This document shows positions 31,901 through 46,900 of a DNA stretch of 64,000 nucleotides, piece by piece (position 1 is the first letter of the stretch; every line of letters starts with the position of its first letter). A program made the translations under genes and the position numbers. The notes under the pieces are model-generated. The model worked only from the letters and a program-made list of their open reading frames with translations. It ran no database searches and had not been told where the DNA came from. The stretch comes from Piezodorus guildinii (Eukaryota; Arthropoda; Insecta; Hemiptera; Pentatomidae), in assembly GCA_023052935.1 (NCBI GenBank), contig CM041297.1, positions 100,575,063-100,639,062 on the forward strand, in the 5' to 3' direction.

Positions 31901-34900
31901 AGTCAACGCGGTGTGTAGGTCAATATATTGATGTCGATAAAGCTATTATTATTAGTCTATTAAATGCTTTTCAATTAATAAACCTTGTATTTTTGCAAAA
32001 ATTAATAAATATTAATTAAAAACAGAATAATTTTAAAATTATTAATGATTATTAATGTTTTAATTTTATACATAGTTAATATTTTTATTTTATTTATATT
32101 TTATATTTTATTTAGGGGAGCAGCGTGGTCTAGTGGGTAGAGCGCTAGTCTACTGTGCTCCGGGTCCTGGGTTCGTATTCCGGCTGTGGCGGAATATTAT
32201 TTATTCTGTTATTCCGGCCTGGGGGTGATCCTGGGGTATGGAGACCCTCCTGGGGCAAACCCAGCCTCAATCAAGTGGGTATCCAAAAATGGGGAAAAAA
32301 CCTGGCGGCCGCGCGTGATCTCAGCCGAATCACCTCATTGCACAGCCGTTGGCCCAGAAACAGTATGAATCTCTACATGTACTGTGCCCAAAACTCTTCA
32401 TAGGTTGTAGTGGTACAGTTTTTTTTTTTTTGTAATATTTTATTTTATTTTATTTTATTTTTTATATATAGTTAATAATATTTATTAATTTAAAATTTGA
32501 TAATACTACAAATTTATTATTCTTTAACAAAACAATAAAAACACTAACCACAAAACATTAATAATAATAAATAAATAAAGAATTGAATGGTGGCAATTAA
32601 ACTTCTTAATATTTTTCTATAATTCTTAATTTTTCCTAAATTTTTATATCATTCCGTGAAATTGATGAAGTTAAAGAAAATTAATCACCTGAATATTTTA
32701 AGTAATAATAGATAGATAGAATGGCTGTCCATAAAATAACTAACAGTTTGATATTAAAAAAAATAAATAAATAAATCAGAAAAAAAAAGAGATATATAAT
32801 ATATTGAAATGTATACTCTTAATGAGTGCAACAGAGATGGTGACAATATAAGTCACAGTTTTCTGTTTGTTCTGAATCTATGATATGACAATGATACGAT
32901 ACCAATGCATGATATGAGAAATGGGATGTTAACTTTAAAAATTGTTTTCCTTCAATAGTTCTTTCCGGGAGTTGTTGAAAACCCCTCTTTATATATATTT
33001 TTTTTATGTTGGTCAGACAGACCATGTAGGAGTTTGGCCACATGATGTACTCTCCTAGAGGAACACACTCTAATTCACAATGATTAGTTATTGTGTCGTG
33101 TCCATCACACCTTACAGAGATTTTTGTGAGTAGCCATCAGTTGGCTAACTGGTCTCACATATACAGGGAGAGGCATAAGAGAATCCTCTATTAATTATTT
33201 GCTTGAAAAAGTATGAATCAGACTGGGATTCAACTTACAACCCAAGGCTCAGAAGCCATACAGCCCCCTACCTCTCTTCCAACTAGTTAATTAAATAATA
33301 AAATATCTATAAAAAGACTTCAATATAAAATTATCAGTACAAACTTATTTACCTCCTTTTCTATTTGGAATTTGAGTTTTTCAGTTTTTGTCAAGCTGTC
33401 TCGTAGATAGCACATTGCAGTACGCTCTCTTGCAAGTACCTCTCTCAGATCTTCACAAGTCCTCCGCTCCTTTTCATATTCCACTTTCATTTTTAAAAAT
33501 TTTTCTCTTTCTTGTAATAACATTTTCTATAAATTATAATTATTTTATTACTATAACATTAATTTTTAATTTTTTTTTAATGAATTTAAATTTGCAAAAA
33601 CTTCAAAATAATTCCATGATAGTACCTATTCCAAAATTTTAATTTTAATATGTATTTTTTTAAATTTCATATATCTTTTACCTACCATCATTCCATAAAT
33701 TAATATCAAATTCAATTGAGTTTTTTTTTATATTTCTCCTATTTCCAGATTGGTTGCATGAGCCATGCAGGTTTTTTTTTTTCTTATAAACAAGCATTAT
33801 AATTTTTAACATTGGACAAAATGGGGTTACAGTCTCACACAGAAGACATTCAAAGAACTCATATGTTTAAAAATATTCTTGAGAAAATAAATAGTTAAGA
33901 TAAATTTAAAACAGAACGAATAATTAAAATAAAAGTGAAACAATATATAAAGAAATAAAAAGAGAAGTAAATGAATTCTTATAAGACAATGACATAATAA
34001 ATATATCGATTTATTTAATGAAACAATAGTAAGCAAATTTAGTTGAGTAGTTTCGGGGAAATAAAAAATAGAAAACCCCTTCCTAATATTTTCTGAGAAA
34101 CCAATTTTAAAACAAATTAAATCTATTACCTTAAGTTCTTTGTGATTTTCATCTTCCGAATCAGAACGGTACTGTTCTAAGGCACGCACTGAGTTCAACT
34201 GTGCTTGAAGACTATTACATTTCTGCCTTTCCTCTCTAACCATCTTTTTCAATAATGTCTCATTTTCCATCAAAGTTTGAAGCCTTTTTCTCATTGTCTA
34301 AAATTTAAATATTGCACATTATAATAGTAACATCGTCAAATATTTATTAAAAATCGTTAAAATAACTTTTTTTTGTAAATAAGTTATTGAATATAAATTG
34401 AAAAACATTTCAAATTAATACACAATGGTTTATTATTTTCAAATAACAATATAAGAACTGTTTATATGGCTGTTGATAGGCAATTAAGTAATATGAAAAG
34501 CACTAATTCAAAGCATCATATCATAACACTACCACAGATTTCCAAAAGCAATATCTAAGCTAGTTGGAGATCACTTGTAGCTGGGTGGCTAGCGTAACAG
34601 CCTCCCATGCTAAAGGTCACGGGTTCAAACCCGCAGGTGGTCCTAGGATTTTTTAATGGGAGTAAAAAATCCTTAGTTACGCTGTCCTTCGGAGGGGACG
34701 TTCAAGGTGGTCCTGAGCCTGTGCGATGTCAGGTACTCGTTAAAGATCCCTATCCTAATAAAACCTGGATAGGTAAAATTTAGGACTCCCACTGCAGCAT
34801 CGTCCGACTAGCCATAGAAGCATAAAGTGACGTTAAATAAATAAATAAGATAGATGATAACCAAATTCAATGATTCTTTTTTCATTTGGTCCAAAATTTA

Positions 34901-37900
34901 ATTCTCTATGAAATGGCACAAAAAGCAAATTTTTGGTATTTATTCATTTATTTATTATTCAGTTGGATTTTAAACCATTTACTCCTAGGATCTGTAAAAT
35001 TAGAGTGAGGGGTACCTTCTTTAACTATACTATAATAAATGTGCACGCACCAACTGAAGATAAGCCCGAAGAAGAAAAAGACGAATTTTATGACCTAATG
35101 GAAAGGGTTTGTTCTGGAAGCCCTAGGCATGATATTAAAATAATAATAGGTGATCTAAACGCAAAAGTAGGTAAGGATCATCTATGCAATAACATTGGAA
35201 AATATGGACTACACTCAGATCACTCTGACAACGGTTTCCGTCTTTTGAATTTTGCTGTTGGCCACAACCTTGTAATAGGAGGAACATTGTTTGATCACAA
35301 AGACATCCACAAGGGTACATGGACCTCTCCAGATGGTAACACAGTAAACCAAATAGACCATATCCTAATTGAGGGACGCCATAGATCGGATCTACAGGAC
35401 GTTAGGGTATTTAGAAGTGCAAACATCGATAGTGATCATTTCCTCTTAGTTGCTAAATTGAGAGCAAGAATATCTAATTGTAGGAATGTGAAGGGCGTAA
35501 GGACAATTAGATACAACACAGAGAAGCTTAAGAAAGAGGATATGACTAAGACATTTGGAGATTGTACTGATCAGAAAATGGTAGCATGGAAGCGGTCTGA
35601 TAGCGTGTTACAGGGAGTACAGAGCCATTGGGATGGCCTTAAGGGTATTTTGTCTGCCGCTGCAGAGGAAACTATAGGCGTGAGACAGAAAATCCAAAGG
35701 AGTGAGTGGTTCGACAATGAGTGTAAGGAAGTCACGGATATAAAGAATAAGGCATATCAAATGATGCTCCAAAGAAAACGTACTAGGGCCGCACTGGAAG
35801 AATATAAAAATGCTAGAAAAAATGAAAAGAAAGTCCATAGAGAGAAAAAAAGAAAGTATATGACAGAGCAGCTGCAAAGCATAGAGGAGTTCAAAAGCAA
35901 GAAATTAAGCCGAGACATGTATAGAAAAGTCAACAACATGAGACGAGAATTCCAGCCTCGATCTATTGCCTGTAGAGATAAAAGTGGAAAGCTCCTCAAT
36001 AACACAGAAGATGTTATTAGAAGATGGACTGAACACTTCAGTGAACTCATAGGTAGGAATGAAGAATATAGTGCGGGAGAAAGAAGAGCGGATCAGGTGG
36101 CAGAAGAGCTAGCGGATGACAGGGAAGAGCTGCTCCCTTCCTATGACGAGGTATGCGAGGCAATAGAGAAGCTGAACAATAATAAGTCCGCAGGAACGGA
36201 TGGTCTTCCAGGAGAACTTTTTAAGAGCGCAGGACAGGACTTTGTGAAGGAATTTACACATCTCATGGAGCGGATTTGGACAGAGGAGGAAATGCCTGAA
36301 GACTGGAATAATGGAATGATCTGCCTAATACACAAGAAAGGCGATCCGTTTATCTGTAAAAACTACAGAGGCATTTCTCTGCTCAATACAGCATACAAAA
36401 TATTATCCAATATAATATTCACTCGATTACTTCCGTATGCAGAAATGATTATAAGGGACTACCAATGTGGCTTCATGCGAGGTAAATCAACCACTGATCA
36501 GATCTTCACGCTAAGACTAATCCTGGAAAAGACATTAGAATTCGGAATTACAACGCACCATTTATTTGTGGACTTTGAAGCTGCGTATGACTCCATAAAT
36601 AGAGAGATGCTTTATAAAGCTATGAGAGAGATGAATATACCGCCCAAATTGGTCCGTATGGTGAGAGTAGCCATCTCCAACACTAAATGTATAATTAGGA
36701 TCCAATCCAACCTGTCAGACCCCATACAAACATGGAATGGACTGAAGCAAGGAGACGCCCTGGCATGCCTACTATTCAACATAGCTCTGGAGAAAGTGAT
36801 AAGGGATTCTCAAATACAAACTGGCGGACATATCTTTAATAAAAGTGTTCAGCTTCTAGCTTATGCAGATGACATAGATATAGTCAGTAGATCAGAATCG
36901 GGCATAAGAGAGGCTTTTAAAGCTTTAGAGCAATCTGCTAAGACAATGGGACTTGTCATAAATGAATCCAAGACCAAGTATATGGTTGCAGGGGCTGAGG
37001 TACGAGAACCATGTATTGAGATACAAGGATACAAATTTGAAACAGTTCATGGATTTGTATACCTCGGGTCGTTTGTAGATGCCGAAAATAATTCCTCCAA
37101 AGAAATAGAGAAGAGAATTTTAGCTGCTACGAGGGGTTATTATGGTCTATTAAGAATATTTAAAACTAAAGAAATTAATAAGAAAACGAAGGCCACGCTC
37201 TACAAAACCCTGATTAGGCCCATACTGACTTATGGCTGTGAATCCTGGGTGTTAAGGAAAACAGATGAACAAAAGATTGCTGTTTTCGAACGAAGAATAC
37301 TGAGAAGGATTTATGGGCCTATATGCGAAAATGGTCTTTGGAGAATAAGACACAATCGAGAGCTTTATGAAAAGTATAAGGATGTCCCAGTGGTGAGATT
37401 TATAAAGATAAGCAGGCTTCGTTGGGCTGGCCACGTTCAAAGGATGGCAGATGATTGTATCCCCAAGAGAATAATGAGCTATGCGCCGGTAGGCAAAAGG
37501 AAGAGAGGGAGACCCCGAATGAGATGGTTGGACCAGGTTGGAAAGGATGCAGTGCAGCTGGGAGCGTTAGGCTGGTGGACGATGGCCAGGAATAGAGAAG
37601 AGTGGGGAAGGTTTCTTCTGGAGGCCAGGGCCCGAACGGGGCTGTAGCGCCGAGGATGTATGTATGTATGTATGTATGTATTCATTTATTTATTAGGAGA
37701 AACGGATTTTTTTTATTCATTATTCTGATTCTGCGCCTCTTGAAACGTAAGCTCTCAAATTTTGAGCAGGGATAATTTTTTTTGGTTGATTTCAATTTTT
37801 TTTTTTTTTTCTTTTATGTTGGGTTGTTTCACATGAAATGTCCGTTTTTATAGTTTCTGAAATACATAAAGGATTTTGCAGGTCTCTGTTGTTTTCTTCC

Positions 37901-40900
37901 AAATGTTTACATATTTAAAGTAAACAGTTACTAATCCTCTACCTTTGTATTATAAACATTAGCTTCCCAACCAATTACCCACTTTTTAGTATACCTCCAA
38001 ATATGAACATGGAAACACGCGATTTTCGAGTAATATTTTTGTACAAGTTTAAACTTGGATATTCAGCAGCTATGGCCGCTAGAAATATTTGCAAGGCGTT
38101 TGGGGAAGGGAGTGTTAATGAACAGACCATTTGCCGTTGGTTTGCTAAGTTTTCAGCTGGGGATACCGACTTGGAAAACTTGCCCCGAGGAAGACCTCCA
38201 TCCGTATAGACAACGATGTCCTCAAACATACAGTAGAAGGAAACCCCTACCAAACAGTTAAAGGACTCTCAGCACAACTAAATGCAAATGCATCTATCGT
38301 TTCCAGACGTTTAAAGTGTATTGGGAAAGTAAAAAAGCTCGATACATGGGTACCTCATGATCTCACTGAGCAGCAGCAAGACCCCATGTTTCAAAACATA
38401 CCATGCAAATATTGAAAGAACTGGGCTACGAAGTTCTTCCCCACCCACCCTATTCTCCCGACTTGTCTCTAACAGATTACCACCTGTTCAAGAATTTAGA
38501 CAACTTCGTCAAAGAAAAACTTTTTGAAAATGATGATCAAGTGAAAAGTGCGTTTTCAGATTTTGTTTCACTTCAAAGCTCAGAGTTTTTCAGTTTAGGG
38601 ATAAAAAAGTTGGTGTCACGTTGGGAAAAATGTGTAGAAAAAGAAGGTAAATTTTTCGAATAAAATTATACTGTTTTCATATTGTATTTTTAATAAAAAT
38701 CCTTTACCTTGAAAACGGATATTTCATGTGACACAACCCAATATAATTATTTACGGTTTTTTGGTTAAAAAACAATTATGAATTTTTTTCTCTATCTTCG
38801 AAAATAACGTAGTTACAAGCATATATATAAGAGAGAATTCATTTTTTTTTTTTTTTTGTTTATCGCACTTTAACGATTCTAAAACTCTGTACGTACCTTT
38901 CTCTATCGTCAAAAATAACTGAGTTATAAGCGTATTTATGTGTAAAATTTTAATTATTTTTCTTTTCTTTTTTCACTTTTATAAAATCATTCTTATTTTT
39001 ATTCATTACGTAAGCTCTCAAATTTTGAGCAGGGATAATTTTTTTTTTTTTGGTCGATTACAAAGGTTGATTATTGAAAATAATAAACCAAAATTCAATT
39101 TTTTATCTTTTATCTATTGTGCAAGTTAAACTAGATTTTTTAAAGCTCAATATTAAAAAAAAAAAAAACAATAAATAAGTACATGATCTCCTTACTTCAA
39201 TAAGTGCTATGTCATCTTTTTGAGATTCTCTAGCTTTATTTCTTTCCTCTTCAAGTAAAGATTTAATTTTCTTTAAACTTCCTTTTTCTTTGGAAACAAT
39301 TAGCTCAAGAGTAATAACTTTATCTTTTTCCATTTTAAGCTGGTTCCTAGAAATTTAATATGATATAAATTAAATTAAATGAAAAATGTCACTACTATCC
39401 TGGGACTTAAGTCCATTAAGAATAAAATTAAAGTTTGATGACCAAATAGAGGGATCTTAAATTTAAATATCAACAAGGTAAACTAAAATAATAAATTATA
39501 ATTATAAACTATGAATATAAATTGACCTATTAAGCAAAAGGAAAATAAATAAAAGTAGATTAATAAATAAATTAAATTAGAAAACAAAGCCTAATTAGTT
39601 GTAATAATTTAAGGAGAAGGTCAAGAATTTACTAAAGCCTAATTGTTATTTCCGGCATCTGCACCAAAAGGTTATTGTCTATTTGATAAGGAAAGGACAA
39701 TTTAGTTTAAAAGGAGGGATTTAAAGGTGGAAGCAGTTCTTGCTTGGCAGATCTCAGGAGACATAGAATTCCAAAGAGGGTCAGCTTTGACCAGAAAGAA
39801 CTATTCGGACGCAACAGTATAGGAGGAGGGTAGAAAGGACTAGACTATGTAGAAAGAAAGAATTAGGCAGAACAGGACTAAATGGAGGATTTAAACTGAA
39901 TGGTTTGGCAATATACTGATATCTATAATGAATAAAAAATAATTTTTATTCTAAGACATTTCGTCCCCTAAGAATAATATAAAGTGAACAAAGGAAGTCC
40001 AGTTTGTCTGGCTTCATTTGATACATAATTATTTAGTCAGATATTAAAGTATTTAAAGTTAATATAAATAAAAGATACAAATAAAAACAGATAACAATAT
40101 CGAATGAGTTTAGTTATATATTATCAGAGTTAGGGTTCATTACATATGTGCGGAAGATTGATTTTTGAGTATGTGGATAAATAATTGGTGTTTGAAAGTG
40201 GTTAGAGATGACACTATATGGAGGGAAATGGCTAAAGAGTTCCAAAGTATGGTAGTATGGATGATGAAGTATGAATTTTCAAAGGATACTGTTGTATGGG
40301 AGTGTAGGTACAGATTGTTAGGTTGAGATTTTTTATTTAAGGTGTGCACGGAGTAAGGAGGTCAAAGATATAGGAAGGTTTTCTGGTTCACAAGGATTGG
40401 AATAGGAAGATGCCAAGTAGGTGTTTTCTTCAGGATTCAGGACAGAGCCACCTTTGGCCAGCATACCAGTGAGAGACGTGTGACTGTCTGGAGAGGCTGT
40501 ACATAAATCTTATAAACCTATTCAATAATCTTTTTTATAATGAGGGTAGAGACATCTATTCACTTGGATTAATACTGGTTTATATGCTTGTCACTGGTGA
40601 TCCTGAATACAAATCGCCAACGGTACACCACATGGCAGTAATCAAGTGGGGAAAGACGAAGAAGAAAAAAGTAAGTTATGATTATGGAAGGAGACAATGG
40701 AATTATTTTAGGATGACCATGTTTCTTCAAGAAATTTGGGAGATGTGTAATTTCCAGAAGAGAATTTGATCCTGAGTAACACCAAGGTTCTTATCTTCAT
40801 ATGAATATTTATTACTATCTCACTTAAATGCATATAAGAACAAAAATATTTTATACATTTATGTCCAAATTACTTTTACACAATAATAGGTAATAAAAAA

Positions 40901-43900
40901 GACATAGTAGTTAAAAACCAACTACTATTCATATAAATCACAAAGAAGATAATTTGGTCTATTTAACAAAGTATATGAGACTTTATGAGATCAATTTAAA
41001 AAAAACTTACGACAACATCCCAATTTTTTCCTCATGAGCAGATAACATTCTTCCTAACCTCTCGATTCTAAGTTTCAATTCATTTTTCTCAGCCTCAGAA
41101 ATCCTGCATTTCTTTTCTTTTTCTCTTAATACCTTTTTGGCTTCCTTAGCTTTCTCCATTTCCAAGATAAGAGCTTTTTCAAGTGTTCGTAACTTGCTTG
41201 TGATAGTAACGTACTGACCACCAACAGCACCACATGCCTATTTGACATACAAATAAATTAAATTAAGACCATACATAACAATGACATAATGGTTATTGAA
41301 AATATAATATTAGATACCTCAGAACTTTCTCCTGAACTTTCAGGAAGGATTGACTCAAGGAGCGAGTTATCAAGTGTAGCTGACAACTTAATTTCTTTCC
41401 GCATTTTGTCAGCAAGAGCATCAATGCCTAATAAAATAATTAATAGTTATTATTTAATAAATAAATCAGGACTGATAAAACAATACAATTTTTATTTTTT
41501 TTTTACAAACTAACTCAGAAGAAATAATTTTAAATAAAGCATTAGTATTGTCATGACTGCTAATTGTAAGTTTACCATGATTTTTATTTAATATAGTTTT
41601 AATGATCAATGTCATTTATCTTTAAAAATTTCAAAAAGCACCATGAGTTTTTCTACAATAAAAATTAAAGATAAGACTGAATACTTCTACTTCCAAGCAA
41701 CGTTTTTTGTTTTTTGGTTCATTTTTAAGAAAAGAACTGAGTTGGAGGAAAATTTCATAAAAAAAAGTTAGTATAAATTAACTTTTATCCATTTCCTAGA
41801 ATAATTTTAATGTTGTAGCGGAGTGGGTACCCTAACCTTCAGTTAATCGTACCACTCGCAGGCATAAATCGTGTTAGCCACTTGATCACATAATTTGTCT
41901 AATACATATTTTTGGTTGTGAATATTTTTGATATGTTCATTAAATTTATTTGTATATATTTTATAAAATGTGTACCAGGTGGCTAACCAGAAAGTAACCT
42001 TCCTGTAAATAAAACATATGTTTTTTTTTTATGTTGTTGATAAAGCTTGTATGAATATAATAAAATGTGCTTTTTTGGTTATAAAAGTTTTAATTACTAA
42101 GTAAGAATTAGTTTTAACGAAACTCGTTAAAATGTACTTATATTTTAAGTTGTGAAATTGTCTATTACCACAGAGGAGAAAGCATCCCCAACAACCAACT
42201 CCTTGGACACATCTTGAAATGTGATTGCTTAAATTTGTAGAGTTTTATACATTATATATAATTTTTTTATTTATTTATATACATTTTTTTTCCTATCCTA
42301 ATTACAAAGGTTCATAATAGAAAAGAATAAATAAAATACCTGGGAAATCAGAAGCTGGTTGAATATCAACAATTCCTGATCTGCAAAAAGTTAATTTCTG
42401 CATTTTGGATTCCAGAGAATTAGATATTGGTGGAATTTCAAAGATGTAGGGTTGATCACGGACTGCCAATTTCTGCCTCTTGGATAATCTCAAGAGTTGC
42501 TCCTGCCAATAAGATTTTTCTCCGATTCTAACTCTACTTTAAGGGATTCAAACTGTTGTTGTATAGCCTGTTTTTCCAAAAGCTCTTGCTTCCATTTCTG
42601 CAGTGCTTCTTGTTTAGAATATTGCAAGTTCTCAATATCTTTATGTAACTGACAGATTTCTTTGGAGAAATTTGCAAACACTTCCAACTTTTCTTCTTTT
42701 ATAGAATGTACAGCATTTTTAAGGTCATTTAATTCTTCCTGCAACTGACTAATCAGAGAATCTTTAGTAGCATAATCTTCATCACTAATGGTCGTCTTCA
42801 TTTTATTAATCTCCTCTAAAACAGTATTACGTTCGAGTAACAAATTTTTATTTAAATTAATCAATTTTACTATTTCATCCTGCAATGTAGAAATTTCATT
42901 TTCAATGAAATCTGTATTATGACTAGAAGAATTGCACTTATTTTCTGAAGAATCACTATTCGATGACAAATCATTTTTGAGGTTCCTCACTGCAATTATA
43001 TATTTATTCAAACGATCCTCAGCTAGTTGAAGATTGTTCATAACTTGACGATTTTCTTGTCTGAGTGAAGAAATGTTTTCTTCAAGATACTGCTTTTCGG
43101 CTGAGATAGCATTTAGAGAAGACTTCAAAGTTTCGCACAGTTCTTTTTCATCGTTGTAATCATTTTTAAACAGTTGCAGTTCATGTTCAAGTTCCGATAT
43201 TTCTTTCTCTTTTGAAAGAAGCTCATCATTCAAATGAGCTATATCCTCTTTTAACATCTGGTTATTTTCCCTTTCTGCCAATTCTTTAGCCTCTTTCAAC
43301 TTTTCATGAAGATTTAATGAAATTTCACGAAGGGACTGAACATCAGCAGTAGTCTTGTATATCTCTTCATCTTTAACTTTTAACGTATTCCTCAATTTCT
43401 TTAATTCTTCTTCTGTTTTAGATAGCTTCTCTGACATGTAGTGAAGTTCGTTTTCATAATATTTTTTGTCTTCAGTCACAGATGAAACCACTGCCTCCAG
43501 TTCAGACTTGGTGTTTTTTAGATCTTCCTCAATCGATTTTAGGTATTCTATTTCTTTTTCTAATGAAAGGATTTTGTCACTTTTTTCTTGTAGCTCTGAC
43601 CTCAAGTCTTGAAATAATCCATTTACATCCTTAAACAAAAATGTTATAAATAGTTTTGAATTAACAAAATATAATAACAATAATAGACAGACTTAATCAT
43701 ACTTCATTTTCATTTCCTGTCTCTTCTAAAATGCTGTTGTCAGATAAGTTGAAACTTTTTAAAGATGTACTCAATTTTTTCTCTTCATTTTCATGAGGTA
43801 TAGGACTAATGCGGCTATCCTGTAACAAAAATTAAACACATTTTCACATCACAGAAAATCAGATCTGCTTTCCATAAATGTATTTCGTAAGATGGACTGT

Positions 43901-46900
43901 CTTTAAACAATTTAACAATTTAGGTGGCTGTTAAAAGGCAATTCATTAATATGTAAAATAATAAATTAATCAAACGAAAATGGCCAATCAACAATGCTTA
44001 TTTCAAAACGCTATATCTCTGCAATTTCTTAATCTGTTTCAATAATACTTTTTTCGTTTTGTAGAAAATTAAATTTAGTAGAACAGTAATACCAGGCATA
44101 AGAAAGCACTGAACTCATGCAGGTATCTGTTTTTTCAAAAAAATAATAATTGAATTTCAAAAAATTATTTTTACCTATTAAAGTATGGTATTACTTGTAG
44201 TCCCAGTATTTATTATTTTTTTAGTGTAAAAGTCCCAGTATTTTTTTTTAGTTTTACTGTACTGTGAACAAAACTGAACAAGTAACATTTAATTAAGGTT
44301 CTACTATATTTACCATTTCAAAAATTAACAATTTGCAGGTTATATTATGGGTACAAATGAATGTCACTTCTTTCTGCTAATATAACTAACTTTTTAAAAA
44401 TATAATTATATAATTTTGACTTTCACTTACCTATTTCTATATATGAAATAAAAAGTAGAAGAAAGTATTGTGATCATAAAAATTTTCGAAATAGAGTTTT
44501 TGCCAGAAATATATGTTTTAAGGTGTCTTAAGTTCAAATGACAAAATCCCGCAAAAAGCTGTGTGTGTGTGTTTCCATATGTGGTAAGTCTAGCGCAAAA
44601 ACGAAAAGTCATATGAAACTGAAATTTCATATTAAAGACAACTATGTGTCCGAGATGTTACAGCAATATTTTCATCAAAATCAACTAACCCGAAGAGCCA
44701 CTTTATACCATACATTTCGCACCTTTCTCAAAAACAGCTCTAACAATTTTGATTTAACTCCCCATATCTCTATAACTCCCTATATTGCAGATTCAAAAAA
44801 ATTAACCATATCATCATGTTAGCATTGATAAAAAACAGATAAATATGCAAGTTGAACATATTCGATATCCAAATAAAGGAGAAAACAGAAAAAAAATATT
44901 TTTTTGCAATTTTTGTATTTTTAAACATAAGAAAAGTAATATAGATGTATAATATACTGTTGGTAAGCTAAAGATTTTAGAAAAAATATTATTTAATAAA
45001 CGGAATTGTAATAGGTAATGGAAAGTGATGAATAGGGCATAAACTTATTACTGATTATTATTCCTAACAATATTATTTAATCAAAATCATATGTTTCCAA
45101 TGAAACTAAATAAATTTTTATTTAAATTAACTTTAAACCTTTTTCAACTTTAGTTTTATTTAATAGTTCTTTAATTAATTTTTACAGCCAAGGTCAGTGA
45201 AAGTCGTGTGTTGCCCACACCAGATTTTTAGAACTGTAATTCAATATAATAAAGAAACATAACTTACGAATACTTGAAAATTATTGTCAGTATACAGATC
45301 TAGACTCTTCATATTTGGTGCATCCCTAAGTCGCATATCCTCTGGAAGAGAACTGGAATTTTCAATATCAGTCGCAAAACTGACACGATATCCTTTAGAA
45401 TTACGAGAACCATGCTGATCCTCATCTTCTTTCTGAAATAAATAAAGAAGGATAATATCTATTATTAAACCAACAAAAAAAAAAAATCAAATTCGTTTTT
45501 TAACTCTATTGTCCAAATGAAAAACCTTGTAATGCTAAAAACTTTGGAGTAAATAAAGCCAGGCAACTATTTCATTTTAACTAGCTAACTAAAAATTTGA
45601 GGAAATATAAATTTCACAATATAATACATAATAACAAACATAAATATGATATTAAAGTAATATTATTTTACAAATTTATAGATTATAAAATTCAAAATTA
45701 CCTGATTCTGTAACATGTTAACTGTACGTTGTAAATGATCAATATCTTCATTTTTATCGACTAGAAGAGCATTCACAACATCTAAATTGTAATCTCTTTT
45801 GTACTTTTCCAGCATATCCTGAAAAAAAATGAGTGATTTAAATATTTTGTGTTCTTCAGGAGTTATACATTACAAATTACTATAGTGCATTGTTTAATCC
45901 TACTTGTTTTAAGTAAAATGAATGAATGAATGAATGAAAAAAGAACTTTATTCTGGGACTAGGTCCCTTAAGAATAACATACAGGTACAAAACAAATAAG
46001 TATTATGACTGACCATAGAACACATAGAAATAAAAACAAAAAAGACTTATAACATAATGATTACAATAAATATATACAAGTATTTTAAATGGTAAAAACA
46101 GAAAGAAATGAAAAATAACAATTAAAAAGATTACAATAGTATCTAAAAGTAACAGGGTTAACAAACCAAAGAAAAAAAAAACTTTAGAATAATTAAAAAT
46201 AATAATGAAAACTTTATAACATTTATGACATGAAGTGTGGACATTTCTCACATAGCTCAAATTTTTATACTGAAATTAGTTGGCATCTAATTGGGAAGCA
46301 AGAAGGTGTTTAAAAAGGAGCGATTTGAATGAAGATTGGGAAGGAGCATGACGGATGTTTGTTGGGAGAGTATTCCAGAAAAAAGTGGACCGGGCTAAAA
46401 AGGAAAATTCATATTTTTTGGTTCGATGGGAAGGCGTATAGAGGTCAGAAGTACGGGATCTGGTTTCCTGAGTATGGATTGTGGATTTAAATTGCAGGAG
46501 ACTATAAACGTAGGAGGGGCGATGGGAGCGGATGACTTGATAGAGAAAGGAACCAAGGAAATATTGCCTTCGAATAGAGGGAAACAGCCAATTTGACTCG
46601 TCATAGAGATGTGATACATGCGACCGTCTAGAGGTACCGAAGACAAATCTTATGAAACAGTTCATGACTCGTTTCAATCTGCCCTCAAGCACCTTCGAGA
46701 GGCCGCCATATACCGCACAACAATAGTCAAAATGGGGAAAAATAAGAGAGGATACAAGGAGCTTCCGGGAGGATTGTGGGAGAAGGTGACGGGACCGTTG
46801 AAATAGTTTTAGTGTACTTATCGATTTTTTGGAAATTTGGGCAATATGGGGTCTCCAGGATAGGTTTTGGTCAAGGATTACGCCAAGGTTTTTGACGGAG

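Larger units (their letters stand above)
34426..39090. mobile_element. MITE-like repeat carrying SINE, RTE and mariner insertions
   Basis: Ends TGGTTTATTATTTTCAAATA (34426) and TTATTGAAAATAATAAACCA (39090) are inverted. Own sequence is seen at 34426-34570, 34860-34957, 37696-37815 and 38745-39090; the segment ACGTAAGCTCTCAAATTTTGAGCAGGGATAA occurs twice (37747 and 39008), a tandem duplication. Confidence 0.55.

Noticed and set aside
35135..36335. Antisense open frames opposite the RTE coding region
   Set aside because: Shadows of the real RTE frame with biased composition and no domains.
42505..42540. Short intron in the large pericentrin-like exon
   Set aside because: The only GT...AG pair that would fix the frame is about 35 bases apart, below plausible intron size; a one-base homopolymer error is simpler.
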